Positions 9,472-19,000 of a DNA stretch of 64,000 nt are shown one piece after another. Both the position numbers and the translations under genes were made by a program. Position 1 is the stretch's first letter. Each line of letters begins with the position of its first letter. Origin of the DNA: Methanobacterium sp. BRmetb2 (GTDB taxonomy: Archaea; Methanobacteriota; Methanobacteria; Methanobacteriales; Methanobacteriaceae); the NCBI GenBank assembly GCA_003491285.1, contig CP022705.1, forward strand, positions 1,051,501-1,115,500, in the 5' to 3' direction. The notes under the pieces were generated by a model that ran no database searches, was not told where the DNA came from, and saw only the letters and a list, made by a program, of their open reading frames with translations.

Positions 9472-9672
9472 TTTACACTTGAAATATATGTCTCACTGAA
9501 TTTACTCTTAATATATTTTATTTCATTACAGTTGAAACGTATGTCCCTCTTTGTTTTTCTATGTAATATTTGATAAGTTACATTTGAAATTAATCAAATT
9601 TTTTTATTTTTTTAATTTTTCATCGAATTTACCATAACAAAAAAAATTTTACACTTGAAATACATCTCTCAC
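9472..9672 (+). repeat. Right cluster of four origin-recognition repeats
   Basis: Copies start near 9472 (TTTACACTTGAAATATATG), 9526 (TTACAGTTGAAACGTATG), 9578 (TTACATTTGAAAT, degenerate, lacking the distal half) and 9648 (TTTACACTTGAAATACATC). Three of them continue into TCTC or TCCCTC, the distal part of the motif. Their orientation is opposite to that of the left cluster. Confidence 0.88.
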
Positions 9673-9877
9673 TTTCAATAAATATATAACCAAGTTGCAA
9701 ACACTATTATATTTTGTAGTTGGGACCCAAATGTTATTATTGATTTCATTATTATTAATACTACTTTATAATTGAACTTGTCAGTGTTTTCTAGCAGAAT
9801 AAGTCCTACTTTGATTTAAAGAACATTCCAATATTAATTACATTAATCTAATATTAATATTAGGTAAGGGGTATTTC

Positions 9878-11026
9878 ATGAATATATTTGATGAATTAGG
9901 AGATAAACACAGCGTTTTTACAGATAAAAATTATCTTGATCATAGATTTTTGCCAGATAAATTACCTCACAGAGAAACACAGATAAAATCTATAGCAAAA
10001 TATTGGATTGAAGCTTTAAGTAATGTTACTCCTCCTGATATTACTATATACGGTAAAACTGGGACAGGTAAAACAGCGGTTGCTAAATTTGCCATGAAGC
10101 AACTAAAAGAAGCTGCAAACAATAACGCTGTTAAAATTCGAACAGAATATATTCGTTGCACCGATTATACAACAGAATATCAAGTCATTGCCAGATTATG
10201 TCAGCAGATGGGTCGTGATGTTCCCTACCGTGGATGGACCAAAGCCGAAGTTATACACGCTTTTAGAAATCTTTTCAAAAAAAATGCATTCGGTAAAGAT
10301 TTAATTTTGTTGGTTGTTCTTGATGAAATTGATATATTACTAAAAAATGATGGTGATGGTCTTCTATACACATTAACCCGTACTGATAACGTTTCTATTT
10401 TATCTATTAGTAACTATGTTGACTTTAAAAAATTTATAAAACCAAGGGTAAAAAGTAGTTTAAGAGATCGTGAAATTGTATTTCCTCCCTACGGGGCACA
10501 ACAATTAGTTGATATATTGGAAGAAAGATCTACATTATCATTTAAAAAGAATGCGCTAAGTGATGATGTAATTCCTTTATGTGCAGCCCTAGCAGCTAAA
10601 GAAGAGGGAGATGCTAGATACGCTTTGGATCTATTAAGGACTTCCGGAGAAATTGCTGATGAAAAAGGTTCAGAAATTGTTTTAGGTGATTATGTAAGAG
10701 AAGCAAAAGATTTCATTGAACACAACAAAATAACTGATATTGTAATGACCCTTCCAAGCCAACAACAAAGAGTTCTCGAATCAATACTATTTTTGACTAA
10801 AAGAAGAGAAGAAATTACTTCTGGAAGACTTTATGAAGTATATAAAGATGTTTCAAAAGGTGACACTGTTTCATATAGACGAATATTTGATTTCATCAAT
10901 GAACTGGAAATGTTAGGCCTTATATCTACAAACACTGTTTCGAGAGGAAGAGCAAAAGGCAGAACCAATATTATTGATTTACAATGCGAAACATCGATTT
11001 TGGAAGATGCAATATGGGGAATGTAA
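9878..11026 (+). CDS. cdc6: Orc1/Cdc6 family replication initiator
   Basis: This AAA+ ATPase binds the neighbouring ORB repeats, opens the origin and helps load the MCM helicase. The 382-residue protein shows Walker A GKTGTGKTA (about 58-66), Walker B LLVVLDEID (about 144-150), a sensor I ISN motif near 176 and a C-terminal winged helix (about 290-382, including the SRGRAKGRT wing). Its place directly beside the origin is the usual archaeal arrangement for cdc6-1. A GGGGT stands about five bases before the ATG. Direct AT repeats immediately upstream could allow autoregulation, but no specific operator is visible. Confidence 0.96.
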   Translation: MNIFDELGDKHSVFTDKNYLDHRFLPDKLPHRETQIKSIAKYWIEALSNVTPPDITIYGKTGTGKTAVAKFAMKQLKEAANNNAVKIRTEYIRCTDYTTEYQVIARLCQQMGRDVPYRGWTKAEVIHAFRNLFKKNAFGKDLILLVVLDEIDILLKNDGDGLLYTLTRTDNVSILSISNYVDFKKFIKPRVKSSLRDREIVFPPYGAQQLVDILEERSTLSFKKNALSDDVIPLCAALAAKEEGDARYALDLLRTSGEIADEKGSEIVLGDYVREAKDFIEHNKITDIVMTLPSQQQRVLESILFLTKRREEITSGRLYEVYKDVSKGDTVSYRRIFDFINELEMLGLISTNTVSRGRAKGRTNIIDLQCETSILEDAIWGM

Positions 11027-11120
11027 CAGCCAACATGGAAAAATATTAACATTCATATTTTTATATTAACTAAACCTTCATTATTATTTTTAAATAAATT
11101 TTTTAATTTTAGACTATCAA

Positions 11121-12035
11121 TTATCTGATTATTGACTTTAAAAGGGCCATGCGTACAGGAACACCATAAAAAGCCTGTTCAAAATATTTACTATATGATG
11201 TTGTATCCACATCATAAGAAATTTCATCAACCCTTGGAAGGGGATGCATTACTATTAAATCAGTTCCCTTTAATAATTCTGAGTTAATTAAATATGCTCC
11301 TTTAATTTTTTGATATTCTTCTGGATCAGGAAATCTTTCTTTCTGTATCCTTGTAACATACAAGACATCTACTTTATTCAAAACTTCATGAATATTTTCA
11401 GTTTCTCTGGCCACTACATCCATCTTGTTTAAATCATGTACTATTTCAACAGGCATTTTTAGTTCTTTTGGTGATACAAAACTCATTTTGACATTGAACA
11501 GTGCTAGTGCATAAGCTAAAGAATGAACAGTTCTACCATATTTCAAGTCACCAATAAGTGCTACATTTAAGTTTTTTATTTTTCCAAAAATTCTTTTCAT
11601 GGTATAAAGGTCCAACAGAGTTTGGGTAGGATGCTGACCAGCACCATCTCCTGCATTGATAACAGGTATATCTACCAGATCTGAAACATATCTTGCCGCA
11701 CCTTCCATTTCATGCCTTATAACTATTGAATCAGCGTATTCACCAACCATACGTGCAGTATCAGCCAGATTTTCTCCTTTTGTCATGGAACTACCAGCAG
11801 CTTCTGTAAAACCTATTACATTACCACTTAACCTTTTCATTGCAGTTTCAAATGATAATTTTGTCCGGGTAGATGGTTCGTAAAATAACATTCCCAAGAT
11901 CTTTCCATAAAGTAGATTAGAAGTTTCTTGTGACCTTGCAATCGGCTCCATTTTTTCAGCTACATTCAAAATATACTTAATATCTTTCTTACTGAAATCT
12001 TTAATCGAAATAACGTTTTTCTGATTGAAGGTCAT
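11121..12035 (-). CDS. pyrB: Aspartate carbamoyltransferase catalytic subunit
   Basis: PyrB condenses carbamoyl phosphate and aspartate in pyrimidine synthesis. The 304-residue protein has the carbamoyl-phosphate loop STRTKLSFE (near 55), GDGAGQHPTQTLLDLYT (near 130) and the HPLPRVDEI aspartate-binding motif (near 266). The ATG is preceded by GGTGAT at the canonical three-base spacing. The regulatory subunit pyrI is not adjacent. It converges on cdc6, with 94 bp between the stops. Confidence 0.96.
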   Translation of the reverse strand: MTFNQKNVISIKDFSKKDIKYILNVAEKMEPIARSQETSNLLYGKILGMLFYEPSTRTKLSFETAMKRLSGNVIGFTEAAGSSMTKGENLADTARMVGEYADSIVIRHEMEGAARYVSDLVDIPVINAGDGAGQHPTQTLLDLYTMKRIFGKIKNLNVALIGDLKYGRTVHSLAYALALFNVKMSFVSPKELKMPVEIVHDLNKMDVVARETENIHEVLNKVDVLYVTRIQKERFPDPEEYQKIKGAYLINSELLKGTDLIVMHPLPRVDEISYDVDTTSYSKYFEQAFYGVPVRMALLKSIIR

Positions 12036-12109
12036 AAAATCACCTTTATATATATTATCAGGTATCTCTTATTATATTAATTATATTTTTAGACTTCTTA
12101 ATCAAATAA

Positions 12110-12841
12110 CTATAACTTCCGGGCAAAGGTTAAATAGCCCGTATGACCTGCCATTCTAGTTTTTGGACGAGTACCTTTATTTTTTAATTCCATTTCTCTA
12201 AAGATACATTCTACAGTCTTAATATCTTTTAAATCATGTTTATTTAACACTTTATTGAGAATCTGAAACTGTTCAATATAAGGGTTATATGCTGCCAAAT
12301 AACCTCCTACTTTAAGTGATTCTTTCACTCCTTCGACAAGTTCCCAAGGTTTGGGAAGATCTAAAAAGATCAAATCAACATCCTTTTCTTCAATTCCCTC
12401 TTTCATGTCTTTACATTTTATTTCGACATTTTCAAGACCAAAACCATTTACATTCTTTTCAGCTATTTGGGCAAAATCTTCCCTAATCTCATAGCTGTAA
12501 ACTTTGCCTTGGTCACCTACCACATTTCCAAAATAAAGAGCAGTGGTTCCAGCTCCAGTTCCTCCTTCAACAACCACAGAACCTGCACCAAGGCCAGTAT
12601 AAGCCATAATAATACCAACATCTTTTGGCAATAATATGGAGCAGCGACGCTCCATAAGTTGAATATAATCATTCACATCTCTTTTTAAGACTTTAAATTC
12701 CTTATCCATATGAGATTTTAGGATCTGACCTTCTTCACTTTTTTCTATATCTTCTTTTTTTATAAACCCAAAATCAGAATGAAAATCCTTATCATTGGAT
12801 ATCATATATTTTTTCCCTCTTTCATCCATTAAAATTCTCAA
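12110..12841 (-). CDS. trmI: tRNA (adenine-N1)-methyltransferase, TrmI/Gcd14 family
   Basis: Archaeal TrmI methylates N1 of A57/A58 in the tRNA T loop. The protein has the expected small N-terminal beta domain (1-80) and a Rossmann-type methyltransferase core: SAM-binding VVEGGTGAGTTALYF (near 90) and FLDLPKPWE (near 160), the DxPxPWE catalytic signature. The length of 243 residues is usual. Start is TTG at 12841, with GTGAT three bases before it. It lies between pyrB and hef on the same strand, 38 bp after hef. Confidence 0.92.
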   Translation of the reverse strand: MRILMDERGKKYMISNDKDFHSDFGFIKKEDIEKSEEGQILKSHMDKEFKVLKRDVNDYIQLMERRCSILLPKDVGIIMAYTGLGAGSVVVEGGTGAGTTALYFGNVVGDQGKVYSYEIREDFAQIAEKNVNGFGLENVEIKCKDMKEGIEEKDVDLIFLDLPKPWELVEGVKESLKVGGYLAAYNPYIEQFQILNKVLNKHDLKDIKTVECIFREMELKNKGTRPKTRMAGHTGYLTFARKL

Positions 12842-12879
12842 TTTATCACTTCTCAGTTTTCATAATTTGATGAAATATT

Positions 12880-15276
12880 TTAATTATCGTTGATTAACTT
12901 TTTCTCTTTGATTGGTTTGATTGTTTTAAAGTTAGAGTCCAGAACATTCCTAATTTGCCTAGCAATTTTTTTACCAATACCTTCAACTTTCTTTAATTCT
13001 TCTTCAGAAGCACATATAATTTCAGTTACACTTCCAAATTCTTCCATTAATTTTTTAGCTGTAACTGGTCCTACGTTGGGTAGGGATTCTATAATGTACA
13101 ACTGCTGTTCCCAGATGGTTAATGGTTTCTTTTCTGTTCTTATTTGTATTTCAGGCCTTTCATGCATTTGTTCTCTTAGAGCAATTCTAAAAATCATTGC
13201 AGCAGTATCCTCTTGTGAACGTGTAGGGATTATAGGTATTCCAAAATCAACAGTTACAGATGCTAAAGCTCCTCTAATAGCGTTGGGATGGATGAAACCA
13301 GAGTATAAATCATCACCTTCCAATATAATCAATGGTTTATTGAAATTTTCAACCAATTCCTTGGCTTGTTTATACAATCTTTTGTCTATTATGGAGCTTA
13401 CAAAGTCTTTAGCTGTTTTTCTTTCTATAGCCACCTCATCACTGACCTGATAATCAGCTACAGCCAAACTTTTTATATTAATTTTAATGTTTAGGTTATG
13501 AAGTTCTCGCAGAACTTTAGAATTTTGTTCTCTGGAATCTGCGTAGATTAGAGGAATTACAGATTCTACATCAAAATCTCCTGGTTCCACATATTTATTT
13601 TCTTTTATTGAATTATCAACGTTTTTTTCTTTTTCTAAATCTTCTGTTTCTTCTGAACTTTCATTAATTTCTTCAGTAAGTTCTTCTTCAACACAATAAT
13701 CATTACCTATAACTTCCATTCCTTCTTCAATCGTTTTATTTAATATGTTAACTTTTAAATCTTGCTGATATCCATTATCTAATGTTTTTCGCATCTGCTT
13801 TTCCTTATTGATACTGGACCAGTAGTAAGCTTCATCTCTGGTTCCTTTAGTCATTAATATAAACATACGTCCCTTATCTTTCCGTCCAGTTCTACCTCTC
13901 CTCTGGATCATCCTTATTTCTGAAGGAACAGGTTCGTATAAGATAACCAAATCCACTGCAGGGATGTCTATGCCTTCTTCAGCAACACTTGTTGATATTA
14001 AAACGTCATGTACCCCCATTTTAAATGCTTTTATTATTTTTTTCTGCTCTTTTTGAGTTAAACCTTTTTCATTTTCCCGAGGGGCTTGGCCAAAGAATTT
14101 CACAGCATTGATGTCCTCACCAACACACTTTTGATAAATTTTTTCGACTGTATCCCGATACTGGGTAAATACTATGATTTTTGAATCTTTTTTTTTCAGT
14201 TCTTTTTTTAAAATTTCAACCAGTTTTTCTAGTTTAGGATGCTCAATATCATTGTTAAAAGCTTTATGCGTCAAATAAATTGCCATATTAAATTCTTTAT
14301 CATTAATAAGACCTTTAGCAGCCTTAGTTTTTTTGCTACGAAGTCTGTGGAAATACTTTTCCAAATTACTTATTCCTTGGGTTTCTAAAAGCTCAATAGC
14401 ATGTAATATGTTTATCACTGCGCTGAGTAGAGATATGGCCACAAAACATTTCTTGGGCGGTTTGATACTTCTTCCTATTCTATTTTGTGCTAGGCTTTTT
14501 GCTCTTAGAATGTCTTTTTTACTAACATTTACAATTGAACTTATGATACCCATTTTTTTCAGGGTCATTAAACGTGATTTTAATGTCTTTTCCATATGGG
14601 TTTTAATGTCCTTCAATTCCTGTGGTAATTCTACTTTTACCCAGTTGACTTCGACTGGATTAAAATAGGGAGATACGTCCTTATCTTCCTCATTTTTTAT
14701 TACTACATCTTTTATGAAGAGATTTTCACACACACTCTTGACTCTTTCTTCATCCCATCCCGGAGATGCAGTGAGTCCTAATATTAAGGGATTTTTACTA
14801 TCTTTAATATATTTACTTGCCAGAAAAACATAGGAATAAGAACCTACACCCCGATGACATTCATCAAAAACGAGTAAAGAAACATTTTTTAGAGTATATT
14901 TTCCAGAAATAAGGTCAGATTCTACAGTTTGTGGGGTAGCACATATCACTTGCGATTCTTGCCATCTTTTAGTTCTATCTTCCGGTTTTATATCACCAGT
15001 AATGGAAGTTACGGTTATTTTCAAAAATGCTCGGAAGCTCTCCTCATGTTGAACCACTAATGGTTTGCTAGGAGCTAAAATCAATATTTTTGAGTTTTTT
15101 ATTTTTTGAATTCTTTCTGCAGCAACCAAAACAGCAACAATAGTTTTCCCAAGAGCAGTAGGTGCTACTATCATACTGTTACCTTTTTTAAGCACTCCTG
15201 CAGCTAAAATTTGCTGATAAAGACGGGATTCTATTTTTTCAGGTTTGATTAGAGGATGCTCGATCCATTTTGACAT
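12880..15276 (-). CDS. hef: Hef helicase-nuclease (FANCM/XPF-like)
   Basis: Hef processes stalled replication forks in euryarchaea. It is one 798-residue chain with a superfamily 2 helicase (about 15-510: APTALGKT Walker A, DECH box, an insert domain, motif VI QRRGRTGR), an acidic linker (about 515-575), an XPF-type nuclease (about 580-715: ADSREQNS, then the catalytic ERKTAKDF) and two helix-hairpin-helix motifs at the C-terminus (LPNVGPVTAKKL and VEGIGKKIARQI). All catalytic motifs are intact. No ribosome site is evident before the ATG, so the transcript may be leaderless. Confidence 0.96.
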   Translation of the reverse strand: MSKWIEHPLIKPEKIESRLYQQILAAGVLKKGNSMIVAPTALGKTIVAVLVAAERIQKIKNSKILILAPSKPLVVQHEESFRAFLKITVTSITGDIKPEDRTKRWQESQVICATPQTVESDLISGKYTLKNVSLLVFDECHRGVGSYSYVFLASKYIKDSKNPLILGLTASPGWDEERVKSVCENLFIKDVVIKNEEDKDVSPYFNPVEVNWVKVELPQELKDIKTHMEKTLKSRLMTLKKMGIISSIVNVSKKDILRAKSLAQNRIGRSIKPPKKCFVAISLLSAVINILHAIELLETQGISNLEKYFHRLRSKKTKAAKGLINDKEFNMAIYLTHKAFNNDIEHPKLEKLVEILKKELKKKDSKIIVFTQYRDTVEKIYQKCVGEDINAVKFFGQAPRENEKGLTQKEQKKIIKAFKMGVHDVLISTSVAEEGIDIPAVDLVILYEPVPSEIRMIQRRGRTGRKDKGRMFILMTKGTRDEAYYWSSINKEKQMRKTLDNGYQQDLKVNILNKTIEEGMEVIGNDYCVEEELTEEINESSEETEDLEKEKNVDNSIKENKYVEPGDFDVESVIPLIYADSREQNSKVLRELHNLNIKINIKSLAVADYQVSDEVAIERKTAKDFVSSIIDKRLYKQAKELVENFNKPLIILEGDDLYSGFIHPNAIRGALASVTVDFGIPIIPTRSQEDTAAMIFRIALREQMHERPEIQIRTEKKPLTIWEQQLYIIESLPNVGPVTAKKLMEEFGSVTEIICASEEELKKVEGIGKKIARQIRNVLDSNFKTIKPIKEKKLINDN

Positions 15277-15405
15277 AATAGTATATTATAAATAATTAAA
15301 TAAAAATTTGTAGGATAAATCTGGTTAAATTAAAGATATAAAAACAAAATTATTCATTTTTTTGAAAAATATGAAACTTTAATTTTTTAAAAATAGATAG
15401 GGCCT

Positions 15406-16602
15406 TTATTTTTTTATGATTAAATTTTCAAAATCATCAAAAACAACATCTAAACCACACATACTAGGGACGTAGTTAGCTGCTTTGGCAGAATCTACAC
15501 CTATTACTTCAAAACCTAAATCTTCTATGGGCGAGACCACCATACATGTATCGCACACGATTTTTCCACCGGCTTTTTCTATCATAGCAGTATATCCCAT
15601 TCTATCTGCAGCGGCTTTCATGTTTAGGGATGTACAAACCCACAACTCATTTTTCAGTTCTTTCCCCACAAGATGCTCAGCAATATGTTGAATTTCATCC
15701 AGGGAGGAATGAGGACATCCAAGACATATTAGATCAGGCTTTTCAGTAGAAGTGGATAATTTTTCCCTAGTTTCTTTAATTTCTGCTTCTCCAAAAGCTA
15801 TTTTGTCAATTTTTTCCTCTAAAATTAGTTCCTGTGCAAACTGATGTTCCGGTGTCAGGTCTTCGACATGATAAAGTGCTACTGCACCAGAAGATGCAAG
15901 CGCTGCTCCTAAACTTTTCAATTCATTAGATGAGGGTTTATTTTTAAATTTAAAGTATGGGATTCCATCTTCTACTATTTTACCCACAATGTAACCTATT
16001 GCTCCATAGTCTGCTCCATGAGCTTCAGTTTCAATCTCTACCACCCAGTTTGGAATCCTTTCTTCAGTCAGATGATAACCATAAAGGGGTGTTTTCCCAC
16101 ATATAGCTGCAGACAAGGCTCCAGGCCCTCCTTCGCGGTTGGTTCTCGCCCCTAATACTGAATTGGCATAAATTACTGCAGATGATTCAGACCATGCAAT
16201 ATGAGAACCCATAAGTGGAACATTACCAATTAAATATGGAGTACAAGTACAAGTAGTCATGACATCCATTTTACGATAAGCTTCCACTATTTTTAACTGT
16301 CTTTTTGTAAATTCTTCCGTAAATCCCAGTTCTTTCCATTTATCTAAATCCACACCAGCAGGATTTAATGTGGAGGGGACGCACGTTTTTGCTTTTGGAT
16401 CACGAGCTAAATCCTCTAAATATTCCAATCCTGCGTCGCCTATAGTTTTATAGGATACACCAGAAACTTGGGCAGAGGATATATCAACCATTCTTTCAGC
16501 GTTGTAAATATCACCCAGTGCTACTAAAATTTCCATGCTTTTTTGTATGGTGCTTCCATATTGACCACTGTACATTTCTTCTTCTTCTGGTGTTAAATAC
16601 AT
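15406..16602 (-). CDS. Aconitase X large subunit, probable phosphomevalonate dehydratase
   Basis: This is the AcnX/DUF521 large subunit: an iron-sulphur dehydratase with cysteines in CTCTPYLIG (near 118), CLGCPHSSLDE (near 298) and CDTCMVVSP (near 355). In archaea with the modified mevalonate pathway this family dehydrates phosphomevalonate, feeding isoprenoid lipid synthesis; that function was shown for the Aeropyrum enzyme, and assignment here is by family. The small subunit, often a separate gene, is not in the window. A GGGAG site lies before the ATG. The gene follows the DHH nuclease in one strand-wise run, with 12 bp between them. Confidence 0.88.
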   Translation of the reverse strand: MYLTPEEEEMYSGQYGSTIQKSMEILVALGDIYNAERMVDISSAQVSGVSYKTIGDAGLEYLEDLARDPKAKTCVPSTLNPAGVDLDKWKELGFTEEFTKRQLKIVEAYRKMDVMTTCTCTPYLIGNVPLMGSHIAWSESSAVIYANSVLGARTNREGGPGALSAAICGKTPLYGYHLTEERIPNWVVEIETEAHGADYGAIGYIVGKIVEDGIPYFKFKNKPSSNELKSLGAALASSGAVALYHVEDLTPEHQFAQELILEEKIDKIAFGEAEIKETREKLSTSTEKPDLICLGCPHSSLDEIQHIAEHLVGKELKNELWVCTSLNMKAAADRMGYTAMIEKAGGKIVCDTCMVVSPIEDLGFEVIGVDSAKAANYVPSMCGLDVVFDDFENLIIKK

Positions 16603-16614
16603 TGAAATCTCCCT

Positions 16615-17976
16615 TTAAGAGTTGATCTGTTCTGATACAATATCATTTACTAAATTTAAAAAATTATCCATTTCTTTATAGGGTACTACTGCTCCAGCGG
16701 CAATGTTATGCCCGCCTCCAGCACCATTGAAGCTTTTAGATGCCTGTTCTAATGCCTTACCCAAATTTACTCCATTTTGAATTTGTTGGTTGGTGGTTCT
16801 TCCTGAGATCTTTATTACGTTGTCCATTTTGGATATGGCTATAACTGGTTTTTCTGGATCTAAATACCTTAATTCCAACCCAACACTAGCCAAAGTACCC
16901 ATTAAACTCTTTTTACGTTTATCTTCAGTATAAATATGTTGAATATAATCTAATTTAACAGATCCTTCCTTTTTAATCCAGTCAATTCCATTTACCAAGT
17001 TATCCTGGTATTTTTTGACTAATTTTTGAGCTTCTTCCACTGATTCTTTTTTGTCTCCCAAACAAATACTCAAACCTAGTCCATATTTTTTATTTTTACC
17101 ACAAGCGTCTAATACCCGGGCATAATCTTCAATATTTTTCAGAGGAGGAACTTCCCGAGGCATACTGTAAACAGTTCCAAAGATCTTTTCGTTGACTTTG
17201 ATTAACTCCTCTTTTAAGATATCTCTTTCTTCGTTACTAAGATCACTGAATTTTATCCCATAAGAAACTCCCATTTTTTCTAAAAATCCCATTGAACCTT
17301 CTAAATCTCCTGTGAGGCCGGGTAAAACAGGATTAATGGTGTAGGCTAGTGATTTATAAATCGGTTCTTCGTTTTTGTATGCAATTTTCAAGTCGTCGTG
17401 CATTTCCACTGTTCCGGCTTGGATTCCTTCATCCAATATCATCTTATTAATACCAGTAAATCCATCAACACCTTGCATATCTCCGAATGCTCCAGTTAAT
17501 GCTAATCCTGCCAATTCTTTATTATCCATCCCTCTAACAATTATATAAGAGACACCGGAGGCGCTAACATCCTTTGTACCGTCTATTTCATAAAGATGGG
17601 GATTTATGTGGGTTATGTTTTTGATTTCATCATCACTATCGCCAGGTGTTTGGTGGTGATCAGCCACTATAACTTCTCTTTTTAGTCTGCTTAGAGGTTC
17701 TAAGGCAGCACTTCCCATATCACAAAAAAAGAATAATTTATATTTTTCCTGAGCCAGCTTTTTAATAAAACCTTCACGTAGGCGGGGTACAATGGTAACA
17801 TGAAATTTACCATTAAGTTTTGAAATTGCGTTACATATTATTCCAGCTGAAGAAAGGCCATCAGAATCATTGTGAGAAATTATTCTCACAATATGATCCT
17901 GTTCTATATGACTTTTAAGAAGATTTCCAGCTTCTTCAGCTTTATTTAACAAGTAATGCTGCTTTTTTTGGTTCAT
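16615..17976 (-). CDS. RecJ-like DHH phosphoesterase, single-strand exonuclease
   Basis: The 453-residue protein has DHH motifs SHNDSDGLSSAG (about 34-45), FCDMG (near 84) and VADHHQTPGDSDD (near 106), plus the DHHA1 nucleic acid binding signature GGGHNIAAGA near the C-terminus. Archaeal members are RecJ-like exonucleases, and one group (GAN) joins the GINS-MCM replisome; I cannot say which subgroup this is. Its start overlaps the S15 gene by 35 bp, so translation is probably coupled. Linkage of a RecJ-like gene to S15 is common in euryarchaea. Confidence 0.88.
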   Translation of the reverse strand: MNQKKQHYLLNKAEEAGNLLKSHIEQDHIVRIISHNDSDGLSSAGIICNAISKLNGKFHVTIVPRLREGFIKKLAQEKYKLFFFCDMGSAALEPLSRLKREVIVADHHQTPGDSDDEIKNITHINPHLYEIDGTKDVSASGVSYIIVRGMDNKELAGLALTGAFGDMQGVDGFTGINKMILDEGIQAGTVEMHDDLKIAYKNEEPIYKSLAYTINPVLPGLTGDLEGSMGFLEKMGVSYGIKFSDLSNEERDILKEELIKVNEKIFGTVYSMPREVPPLKNIEDYARVLDACGKNKKYGLGLSICLGDKKESVEEAQKLVKKYQDNLVNGIDWIKKEGSVKLDYIQHIYTEDKRKKSLMGTLASVGLELRYLDPEKPVIAISKMDNVIKISGRTTNQQIQNGVNLGKALEQASKSFNGAGGGHNIAAGAVVPYKEMDNFLNLVNDIVSEQINS

Positions 17977-18343
17977 ATCTCCAGCCTTCAGGTAAAACGC
18001 CCTCTCTGGTGTAATATCTTACCAATCTTCTAATATTAGATTCAATAATTTGCAGACCTCTTTTAGTGTGAAGGTCCTTTGGATTTTCTGTTAAGTGTTC
18101 CCTAATATTAACTGCTTTTCTTATTAAATTCATTAAATCTTCTGGATATTCTAATTTTTGACCGTGATTTTCCAGTATTTTTGTAATTTTCATTCCAGTT
18201 ATTAATTTAACATCAGGAATTCCATACTGGTCTCTTAAGATAATCCCAATTTTACTGGTGGAGTTACCTTCTTTTCTTAGTTTTAATATTAATTCTTCTA
18301 TTTCTTCGTTTGAATACTCGATCCATTCAGGTTTGATGGCCAT
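17942..18343 (-). CDS. rps15: 30S ribosomal protein S15
   Basis: This 133-residue archaeal/eukaryotic-type S15 has the N-terminal extension typical of these domains (KPEWIEYSNEEIEELI) and the rRNA-binding helices (TKRGLQIIESNIRRLVRYY). The start ATG has GGTGAT at perfect spacing and directly abuts the TAA of the XTPase gene upstream. Its own 3' end overlaps the nuclease gene, so XTPase, S15, nuclease and AcnX look like one transcription unit. Confidence 0.97.
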   Translation of the reverse strand: MAIKPEWIEYSNEEIEELILKLRKEGNSTSKIGIILRDQYGIPDVKLITGMKITKILENHGQKLEYPEDLMNLIRKAVNIREHLTENPKDLHTKRGLQIIESNIRRLVRYYTREGVLPEGWRYEPKKAALLVK

Positions 18344-18904
18344 TTAATCACCTCTATAATCCTTATACCATATTGCAAACTTTTCAAACGCTTTTCTGCG
18401 GTGTGAAAATTCGTTTTTTACTTCAGTTTTCAACTCGCCAAAAGTTTTTTCATATCTTTCCGGATTGAAAAGCGGATCAAAAGCAAATCCATGGCTTCCT
18501 TTTTCTTTATATGAAATATGTCCCTTAACAGCACCTAAAAAAGTCTCGGGTTCGGAGTTGGGCATGCAAAATCCAACAACCGACCTGAATTCGGCGTATC
18601 TGTCATCAACATTATTCATCAGCTTTAAAATACCTTTGTTACCAATTGTTTCCTGAACATACGCAGAATACGCTCCTGGAAACCAGTTTAAGGCTTTGAT
18701 AAAAAGACCTGCATCTTCAACAATCACAGGTTCTTTCAAACGACTTGCAACATCTTTAGCACCAAAAGAAGCAACTTCTACTAGTTCTCCTTGTATTTCA
18801 GGATACCCTAAGTTTAAATGTTCAAGTTCTATACCAAAATTTTCAAAGATATGTTTGGCTTCTTTTACTTTGTGTTTATTACCAGTTATAAATGTTATCT
18901 TCAT
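18344..18904 (-). CDS. XTP/dITP diphosphatase (Ham1/RdgB family)
   Basis: This enzyme hydrolyses non-canonical purine triphosphates such as dITP and XTP to keep them out of nucleic acids. The 186 residues contain the nucleotide-binding TGNKHKVKEA start, VEDAGLFI (near 61), GSHGFAFDPLF (near 134) and the C-terminal SHRRKAFEK. Length and motifs match the archaeal family. It is the first gene of the run leading into S15; its stop codon touches the S15 start codon. Confidence 0.95.
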   Translation of the reverse strand: MKITFITGNKHKVKEAKHIFENFGIELEHLNLGYPEIQGELVEVASFGAKDVASRLKEPVIVEDAGLFIKALNWFPGAYSAYVQETIGNKGILKLMNNVDDRYAEFRSVVGFCMPNSEPETFLGAVKGHISYKEKGSHGFAFDPLFNPERYEKTFGELKTEVKNEFSHRRKAFEKFAIWYKDYRGD

Positions 18905-19000
18905 AAGTTCATCTCAAGGATACTTAACAATTAATATTAAGTTTCTCATTTATCAAATTCCTTTTATTTAATTTATTTTTTAATCAATATAACTCAAAGA

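Larger units (their letters stand above)
8849..9672. other. Chromosomal replication origin (oriC) upstream of cdc6
   Basis: The 1.1 kb gene-free region before cdc6 holds about ten origin-recognition (mini-ORB) repeats with core TTACACTTGAAA followed by TACATCTCTC. Six on the left are in inverted orientation and four on the right in direct orientation, so both clusters point away from a 350 bp AT-rich core. This matches the mini-ORB sequence and the cdc6-linked location of the characterised Methanothermobacter thermautotrophicus origin. The stretches 8757-8848 and 9673-9877 show no further clear repeats apart from ATTAAT-rich sequence just before cdc6. Confidence 0.92.
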
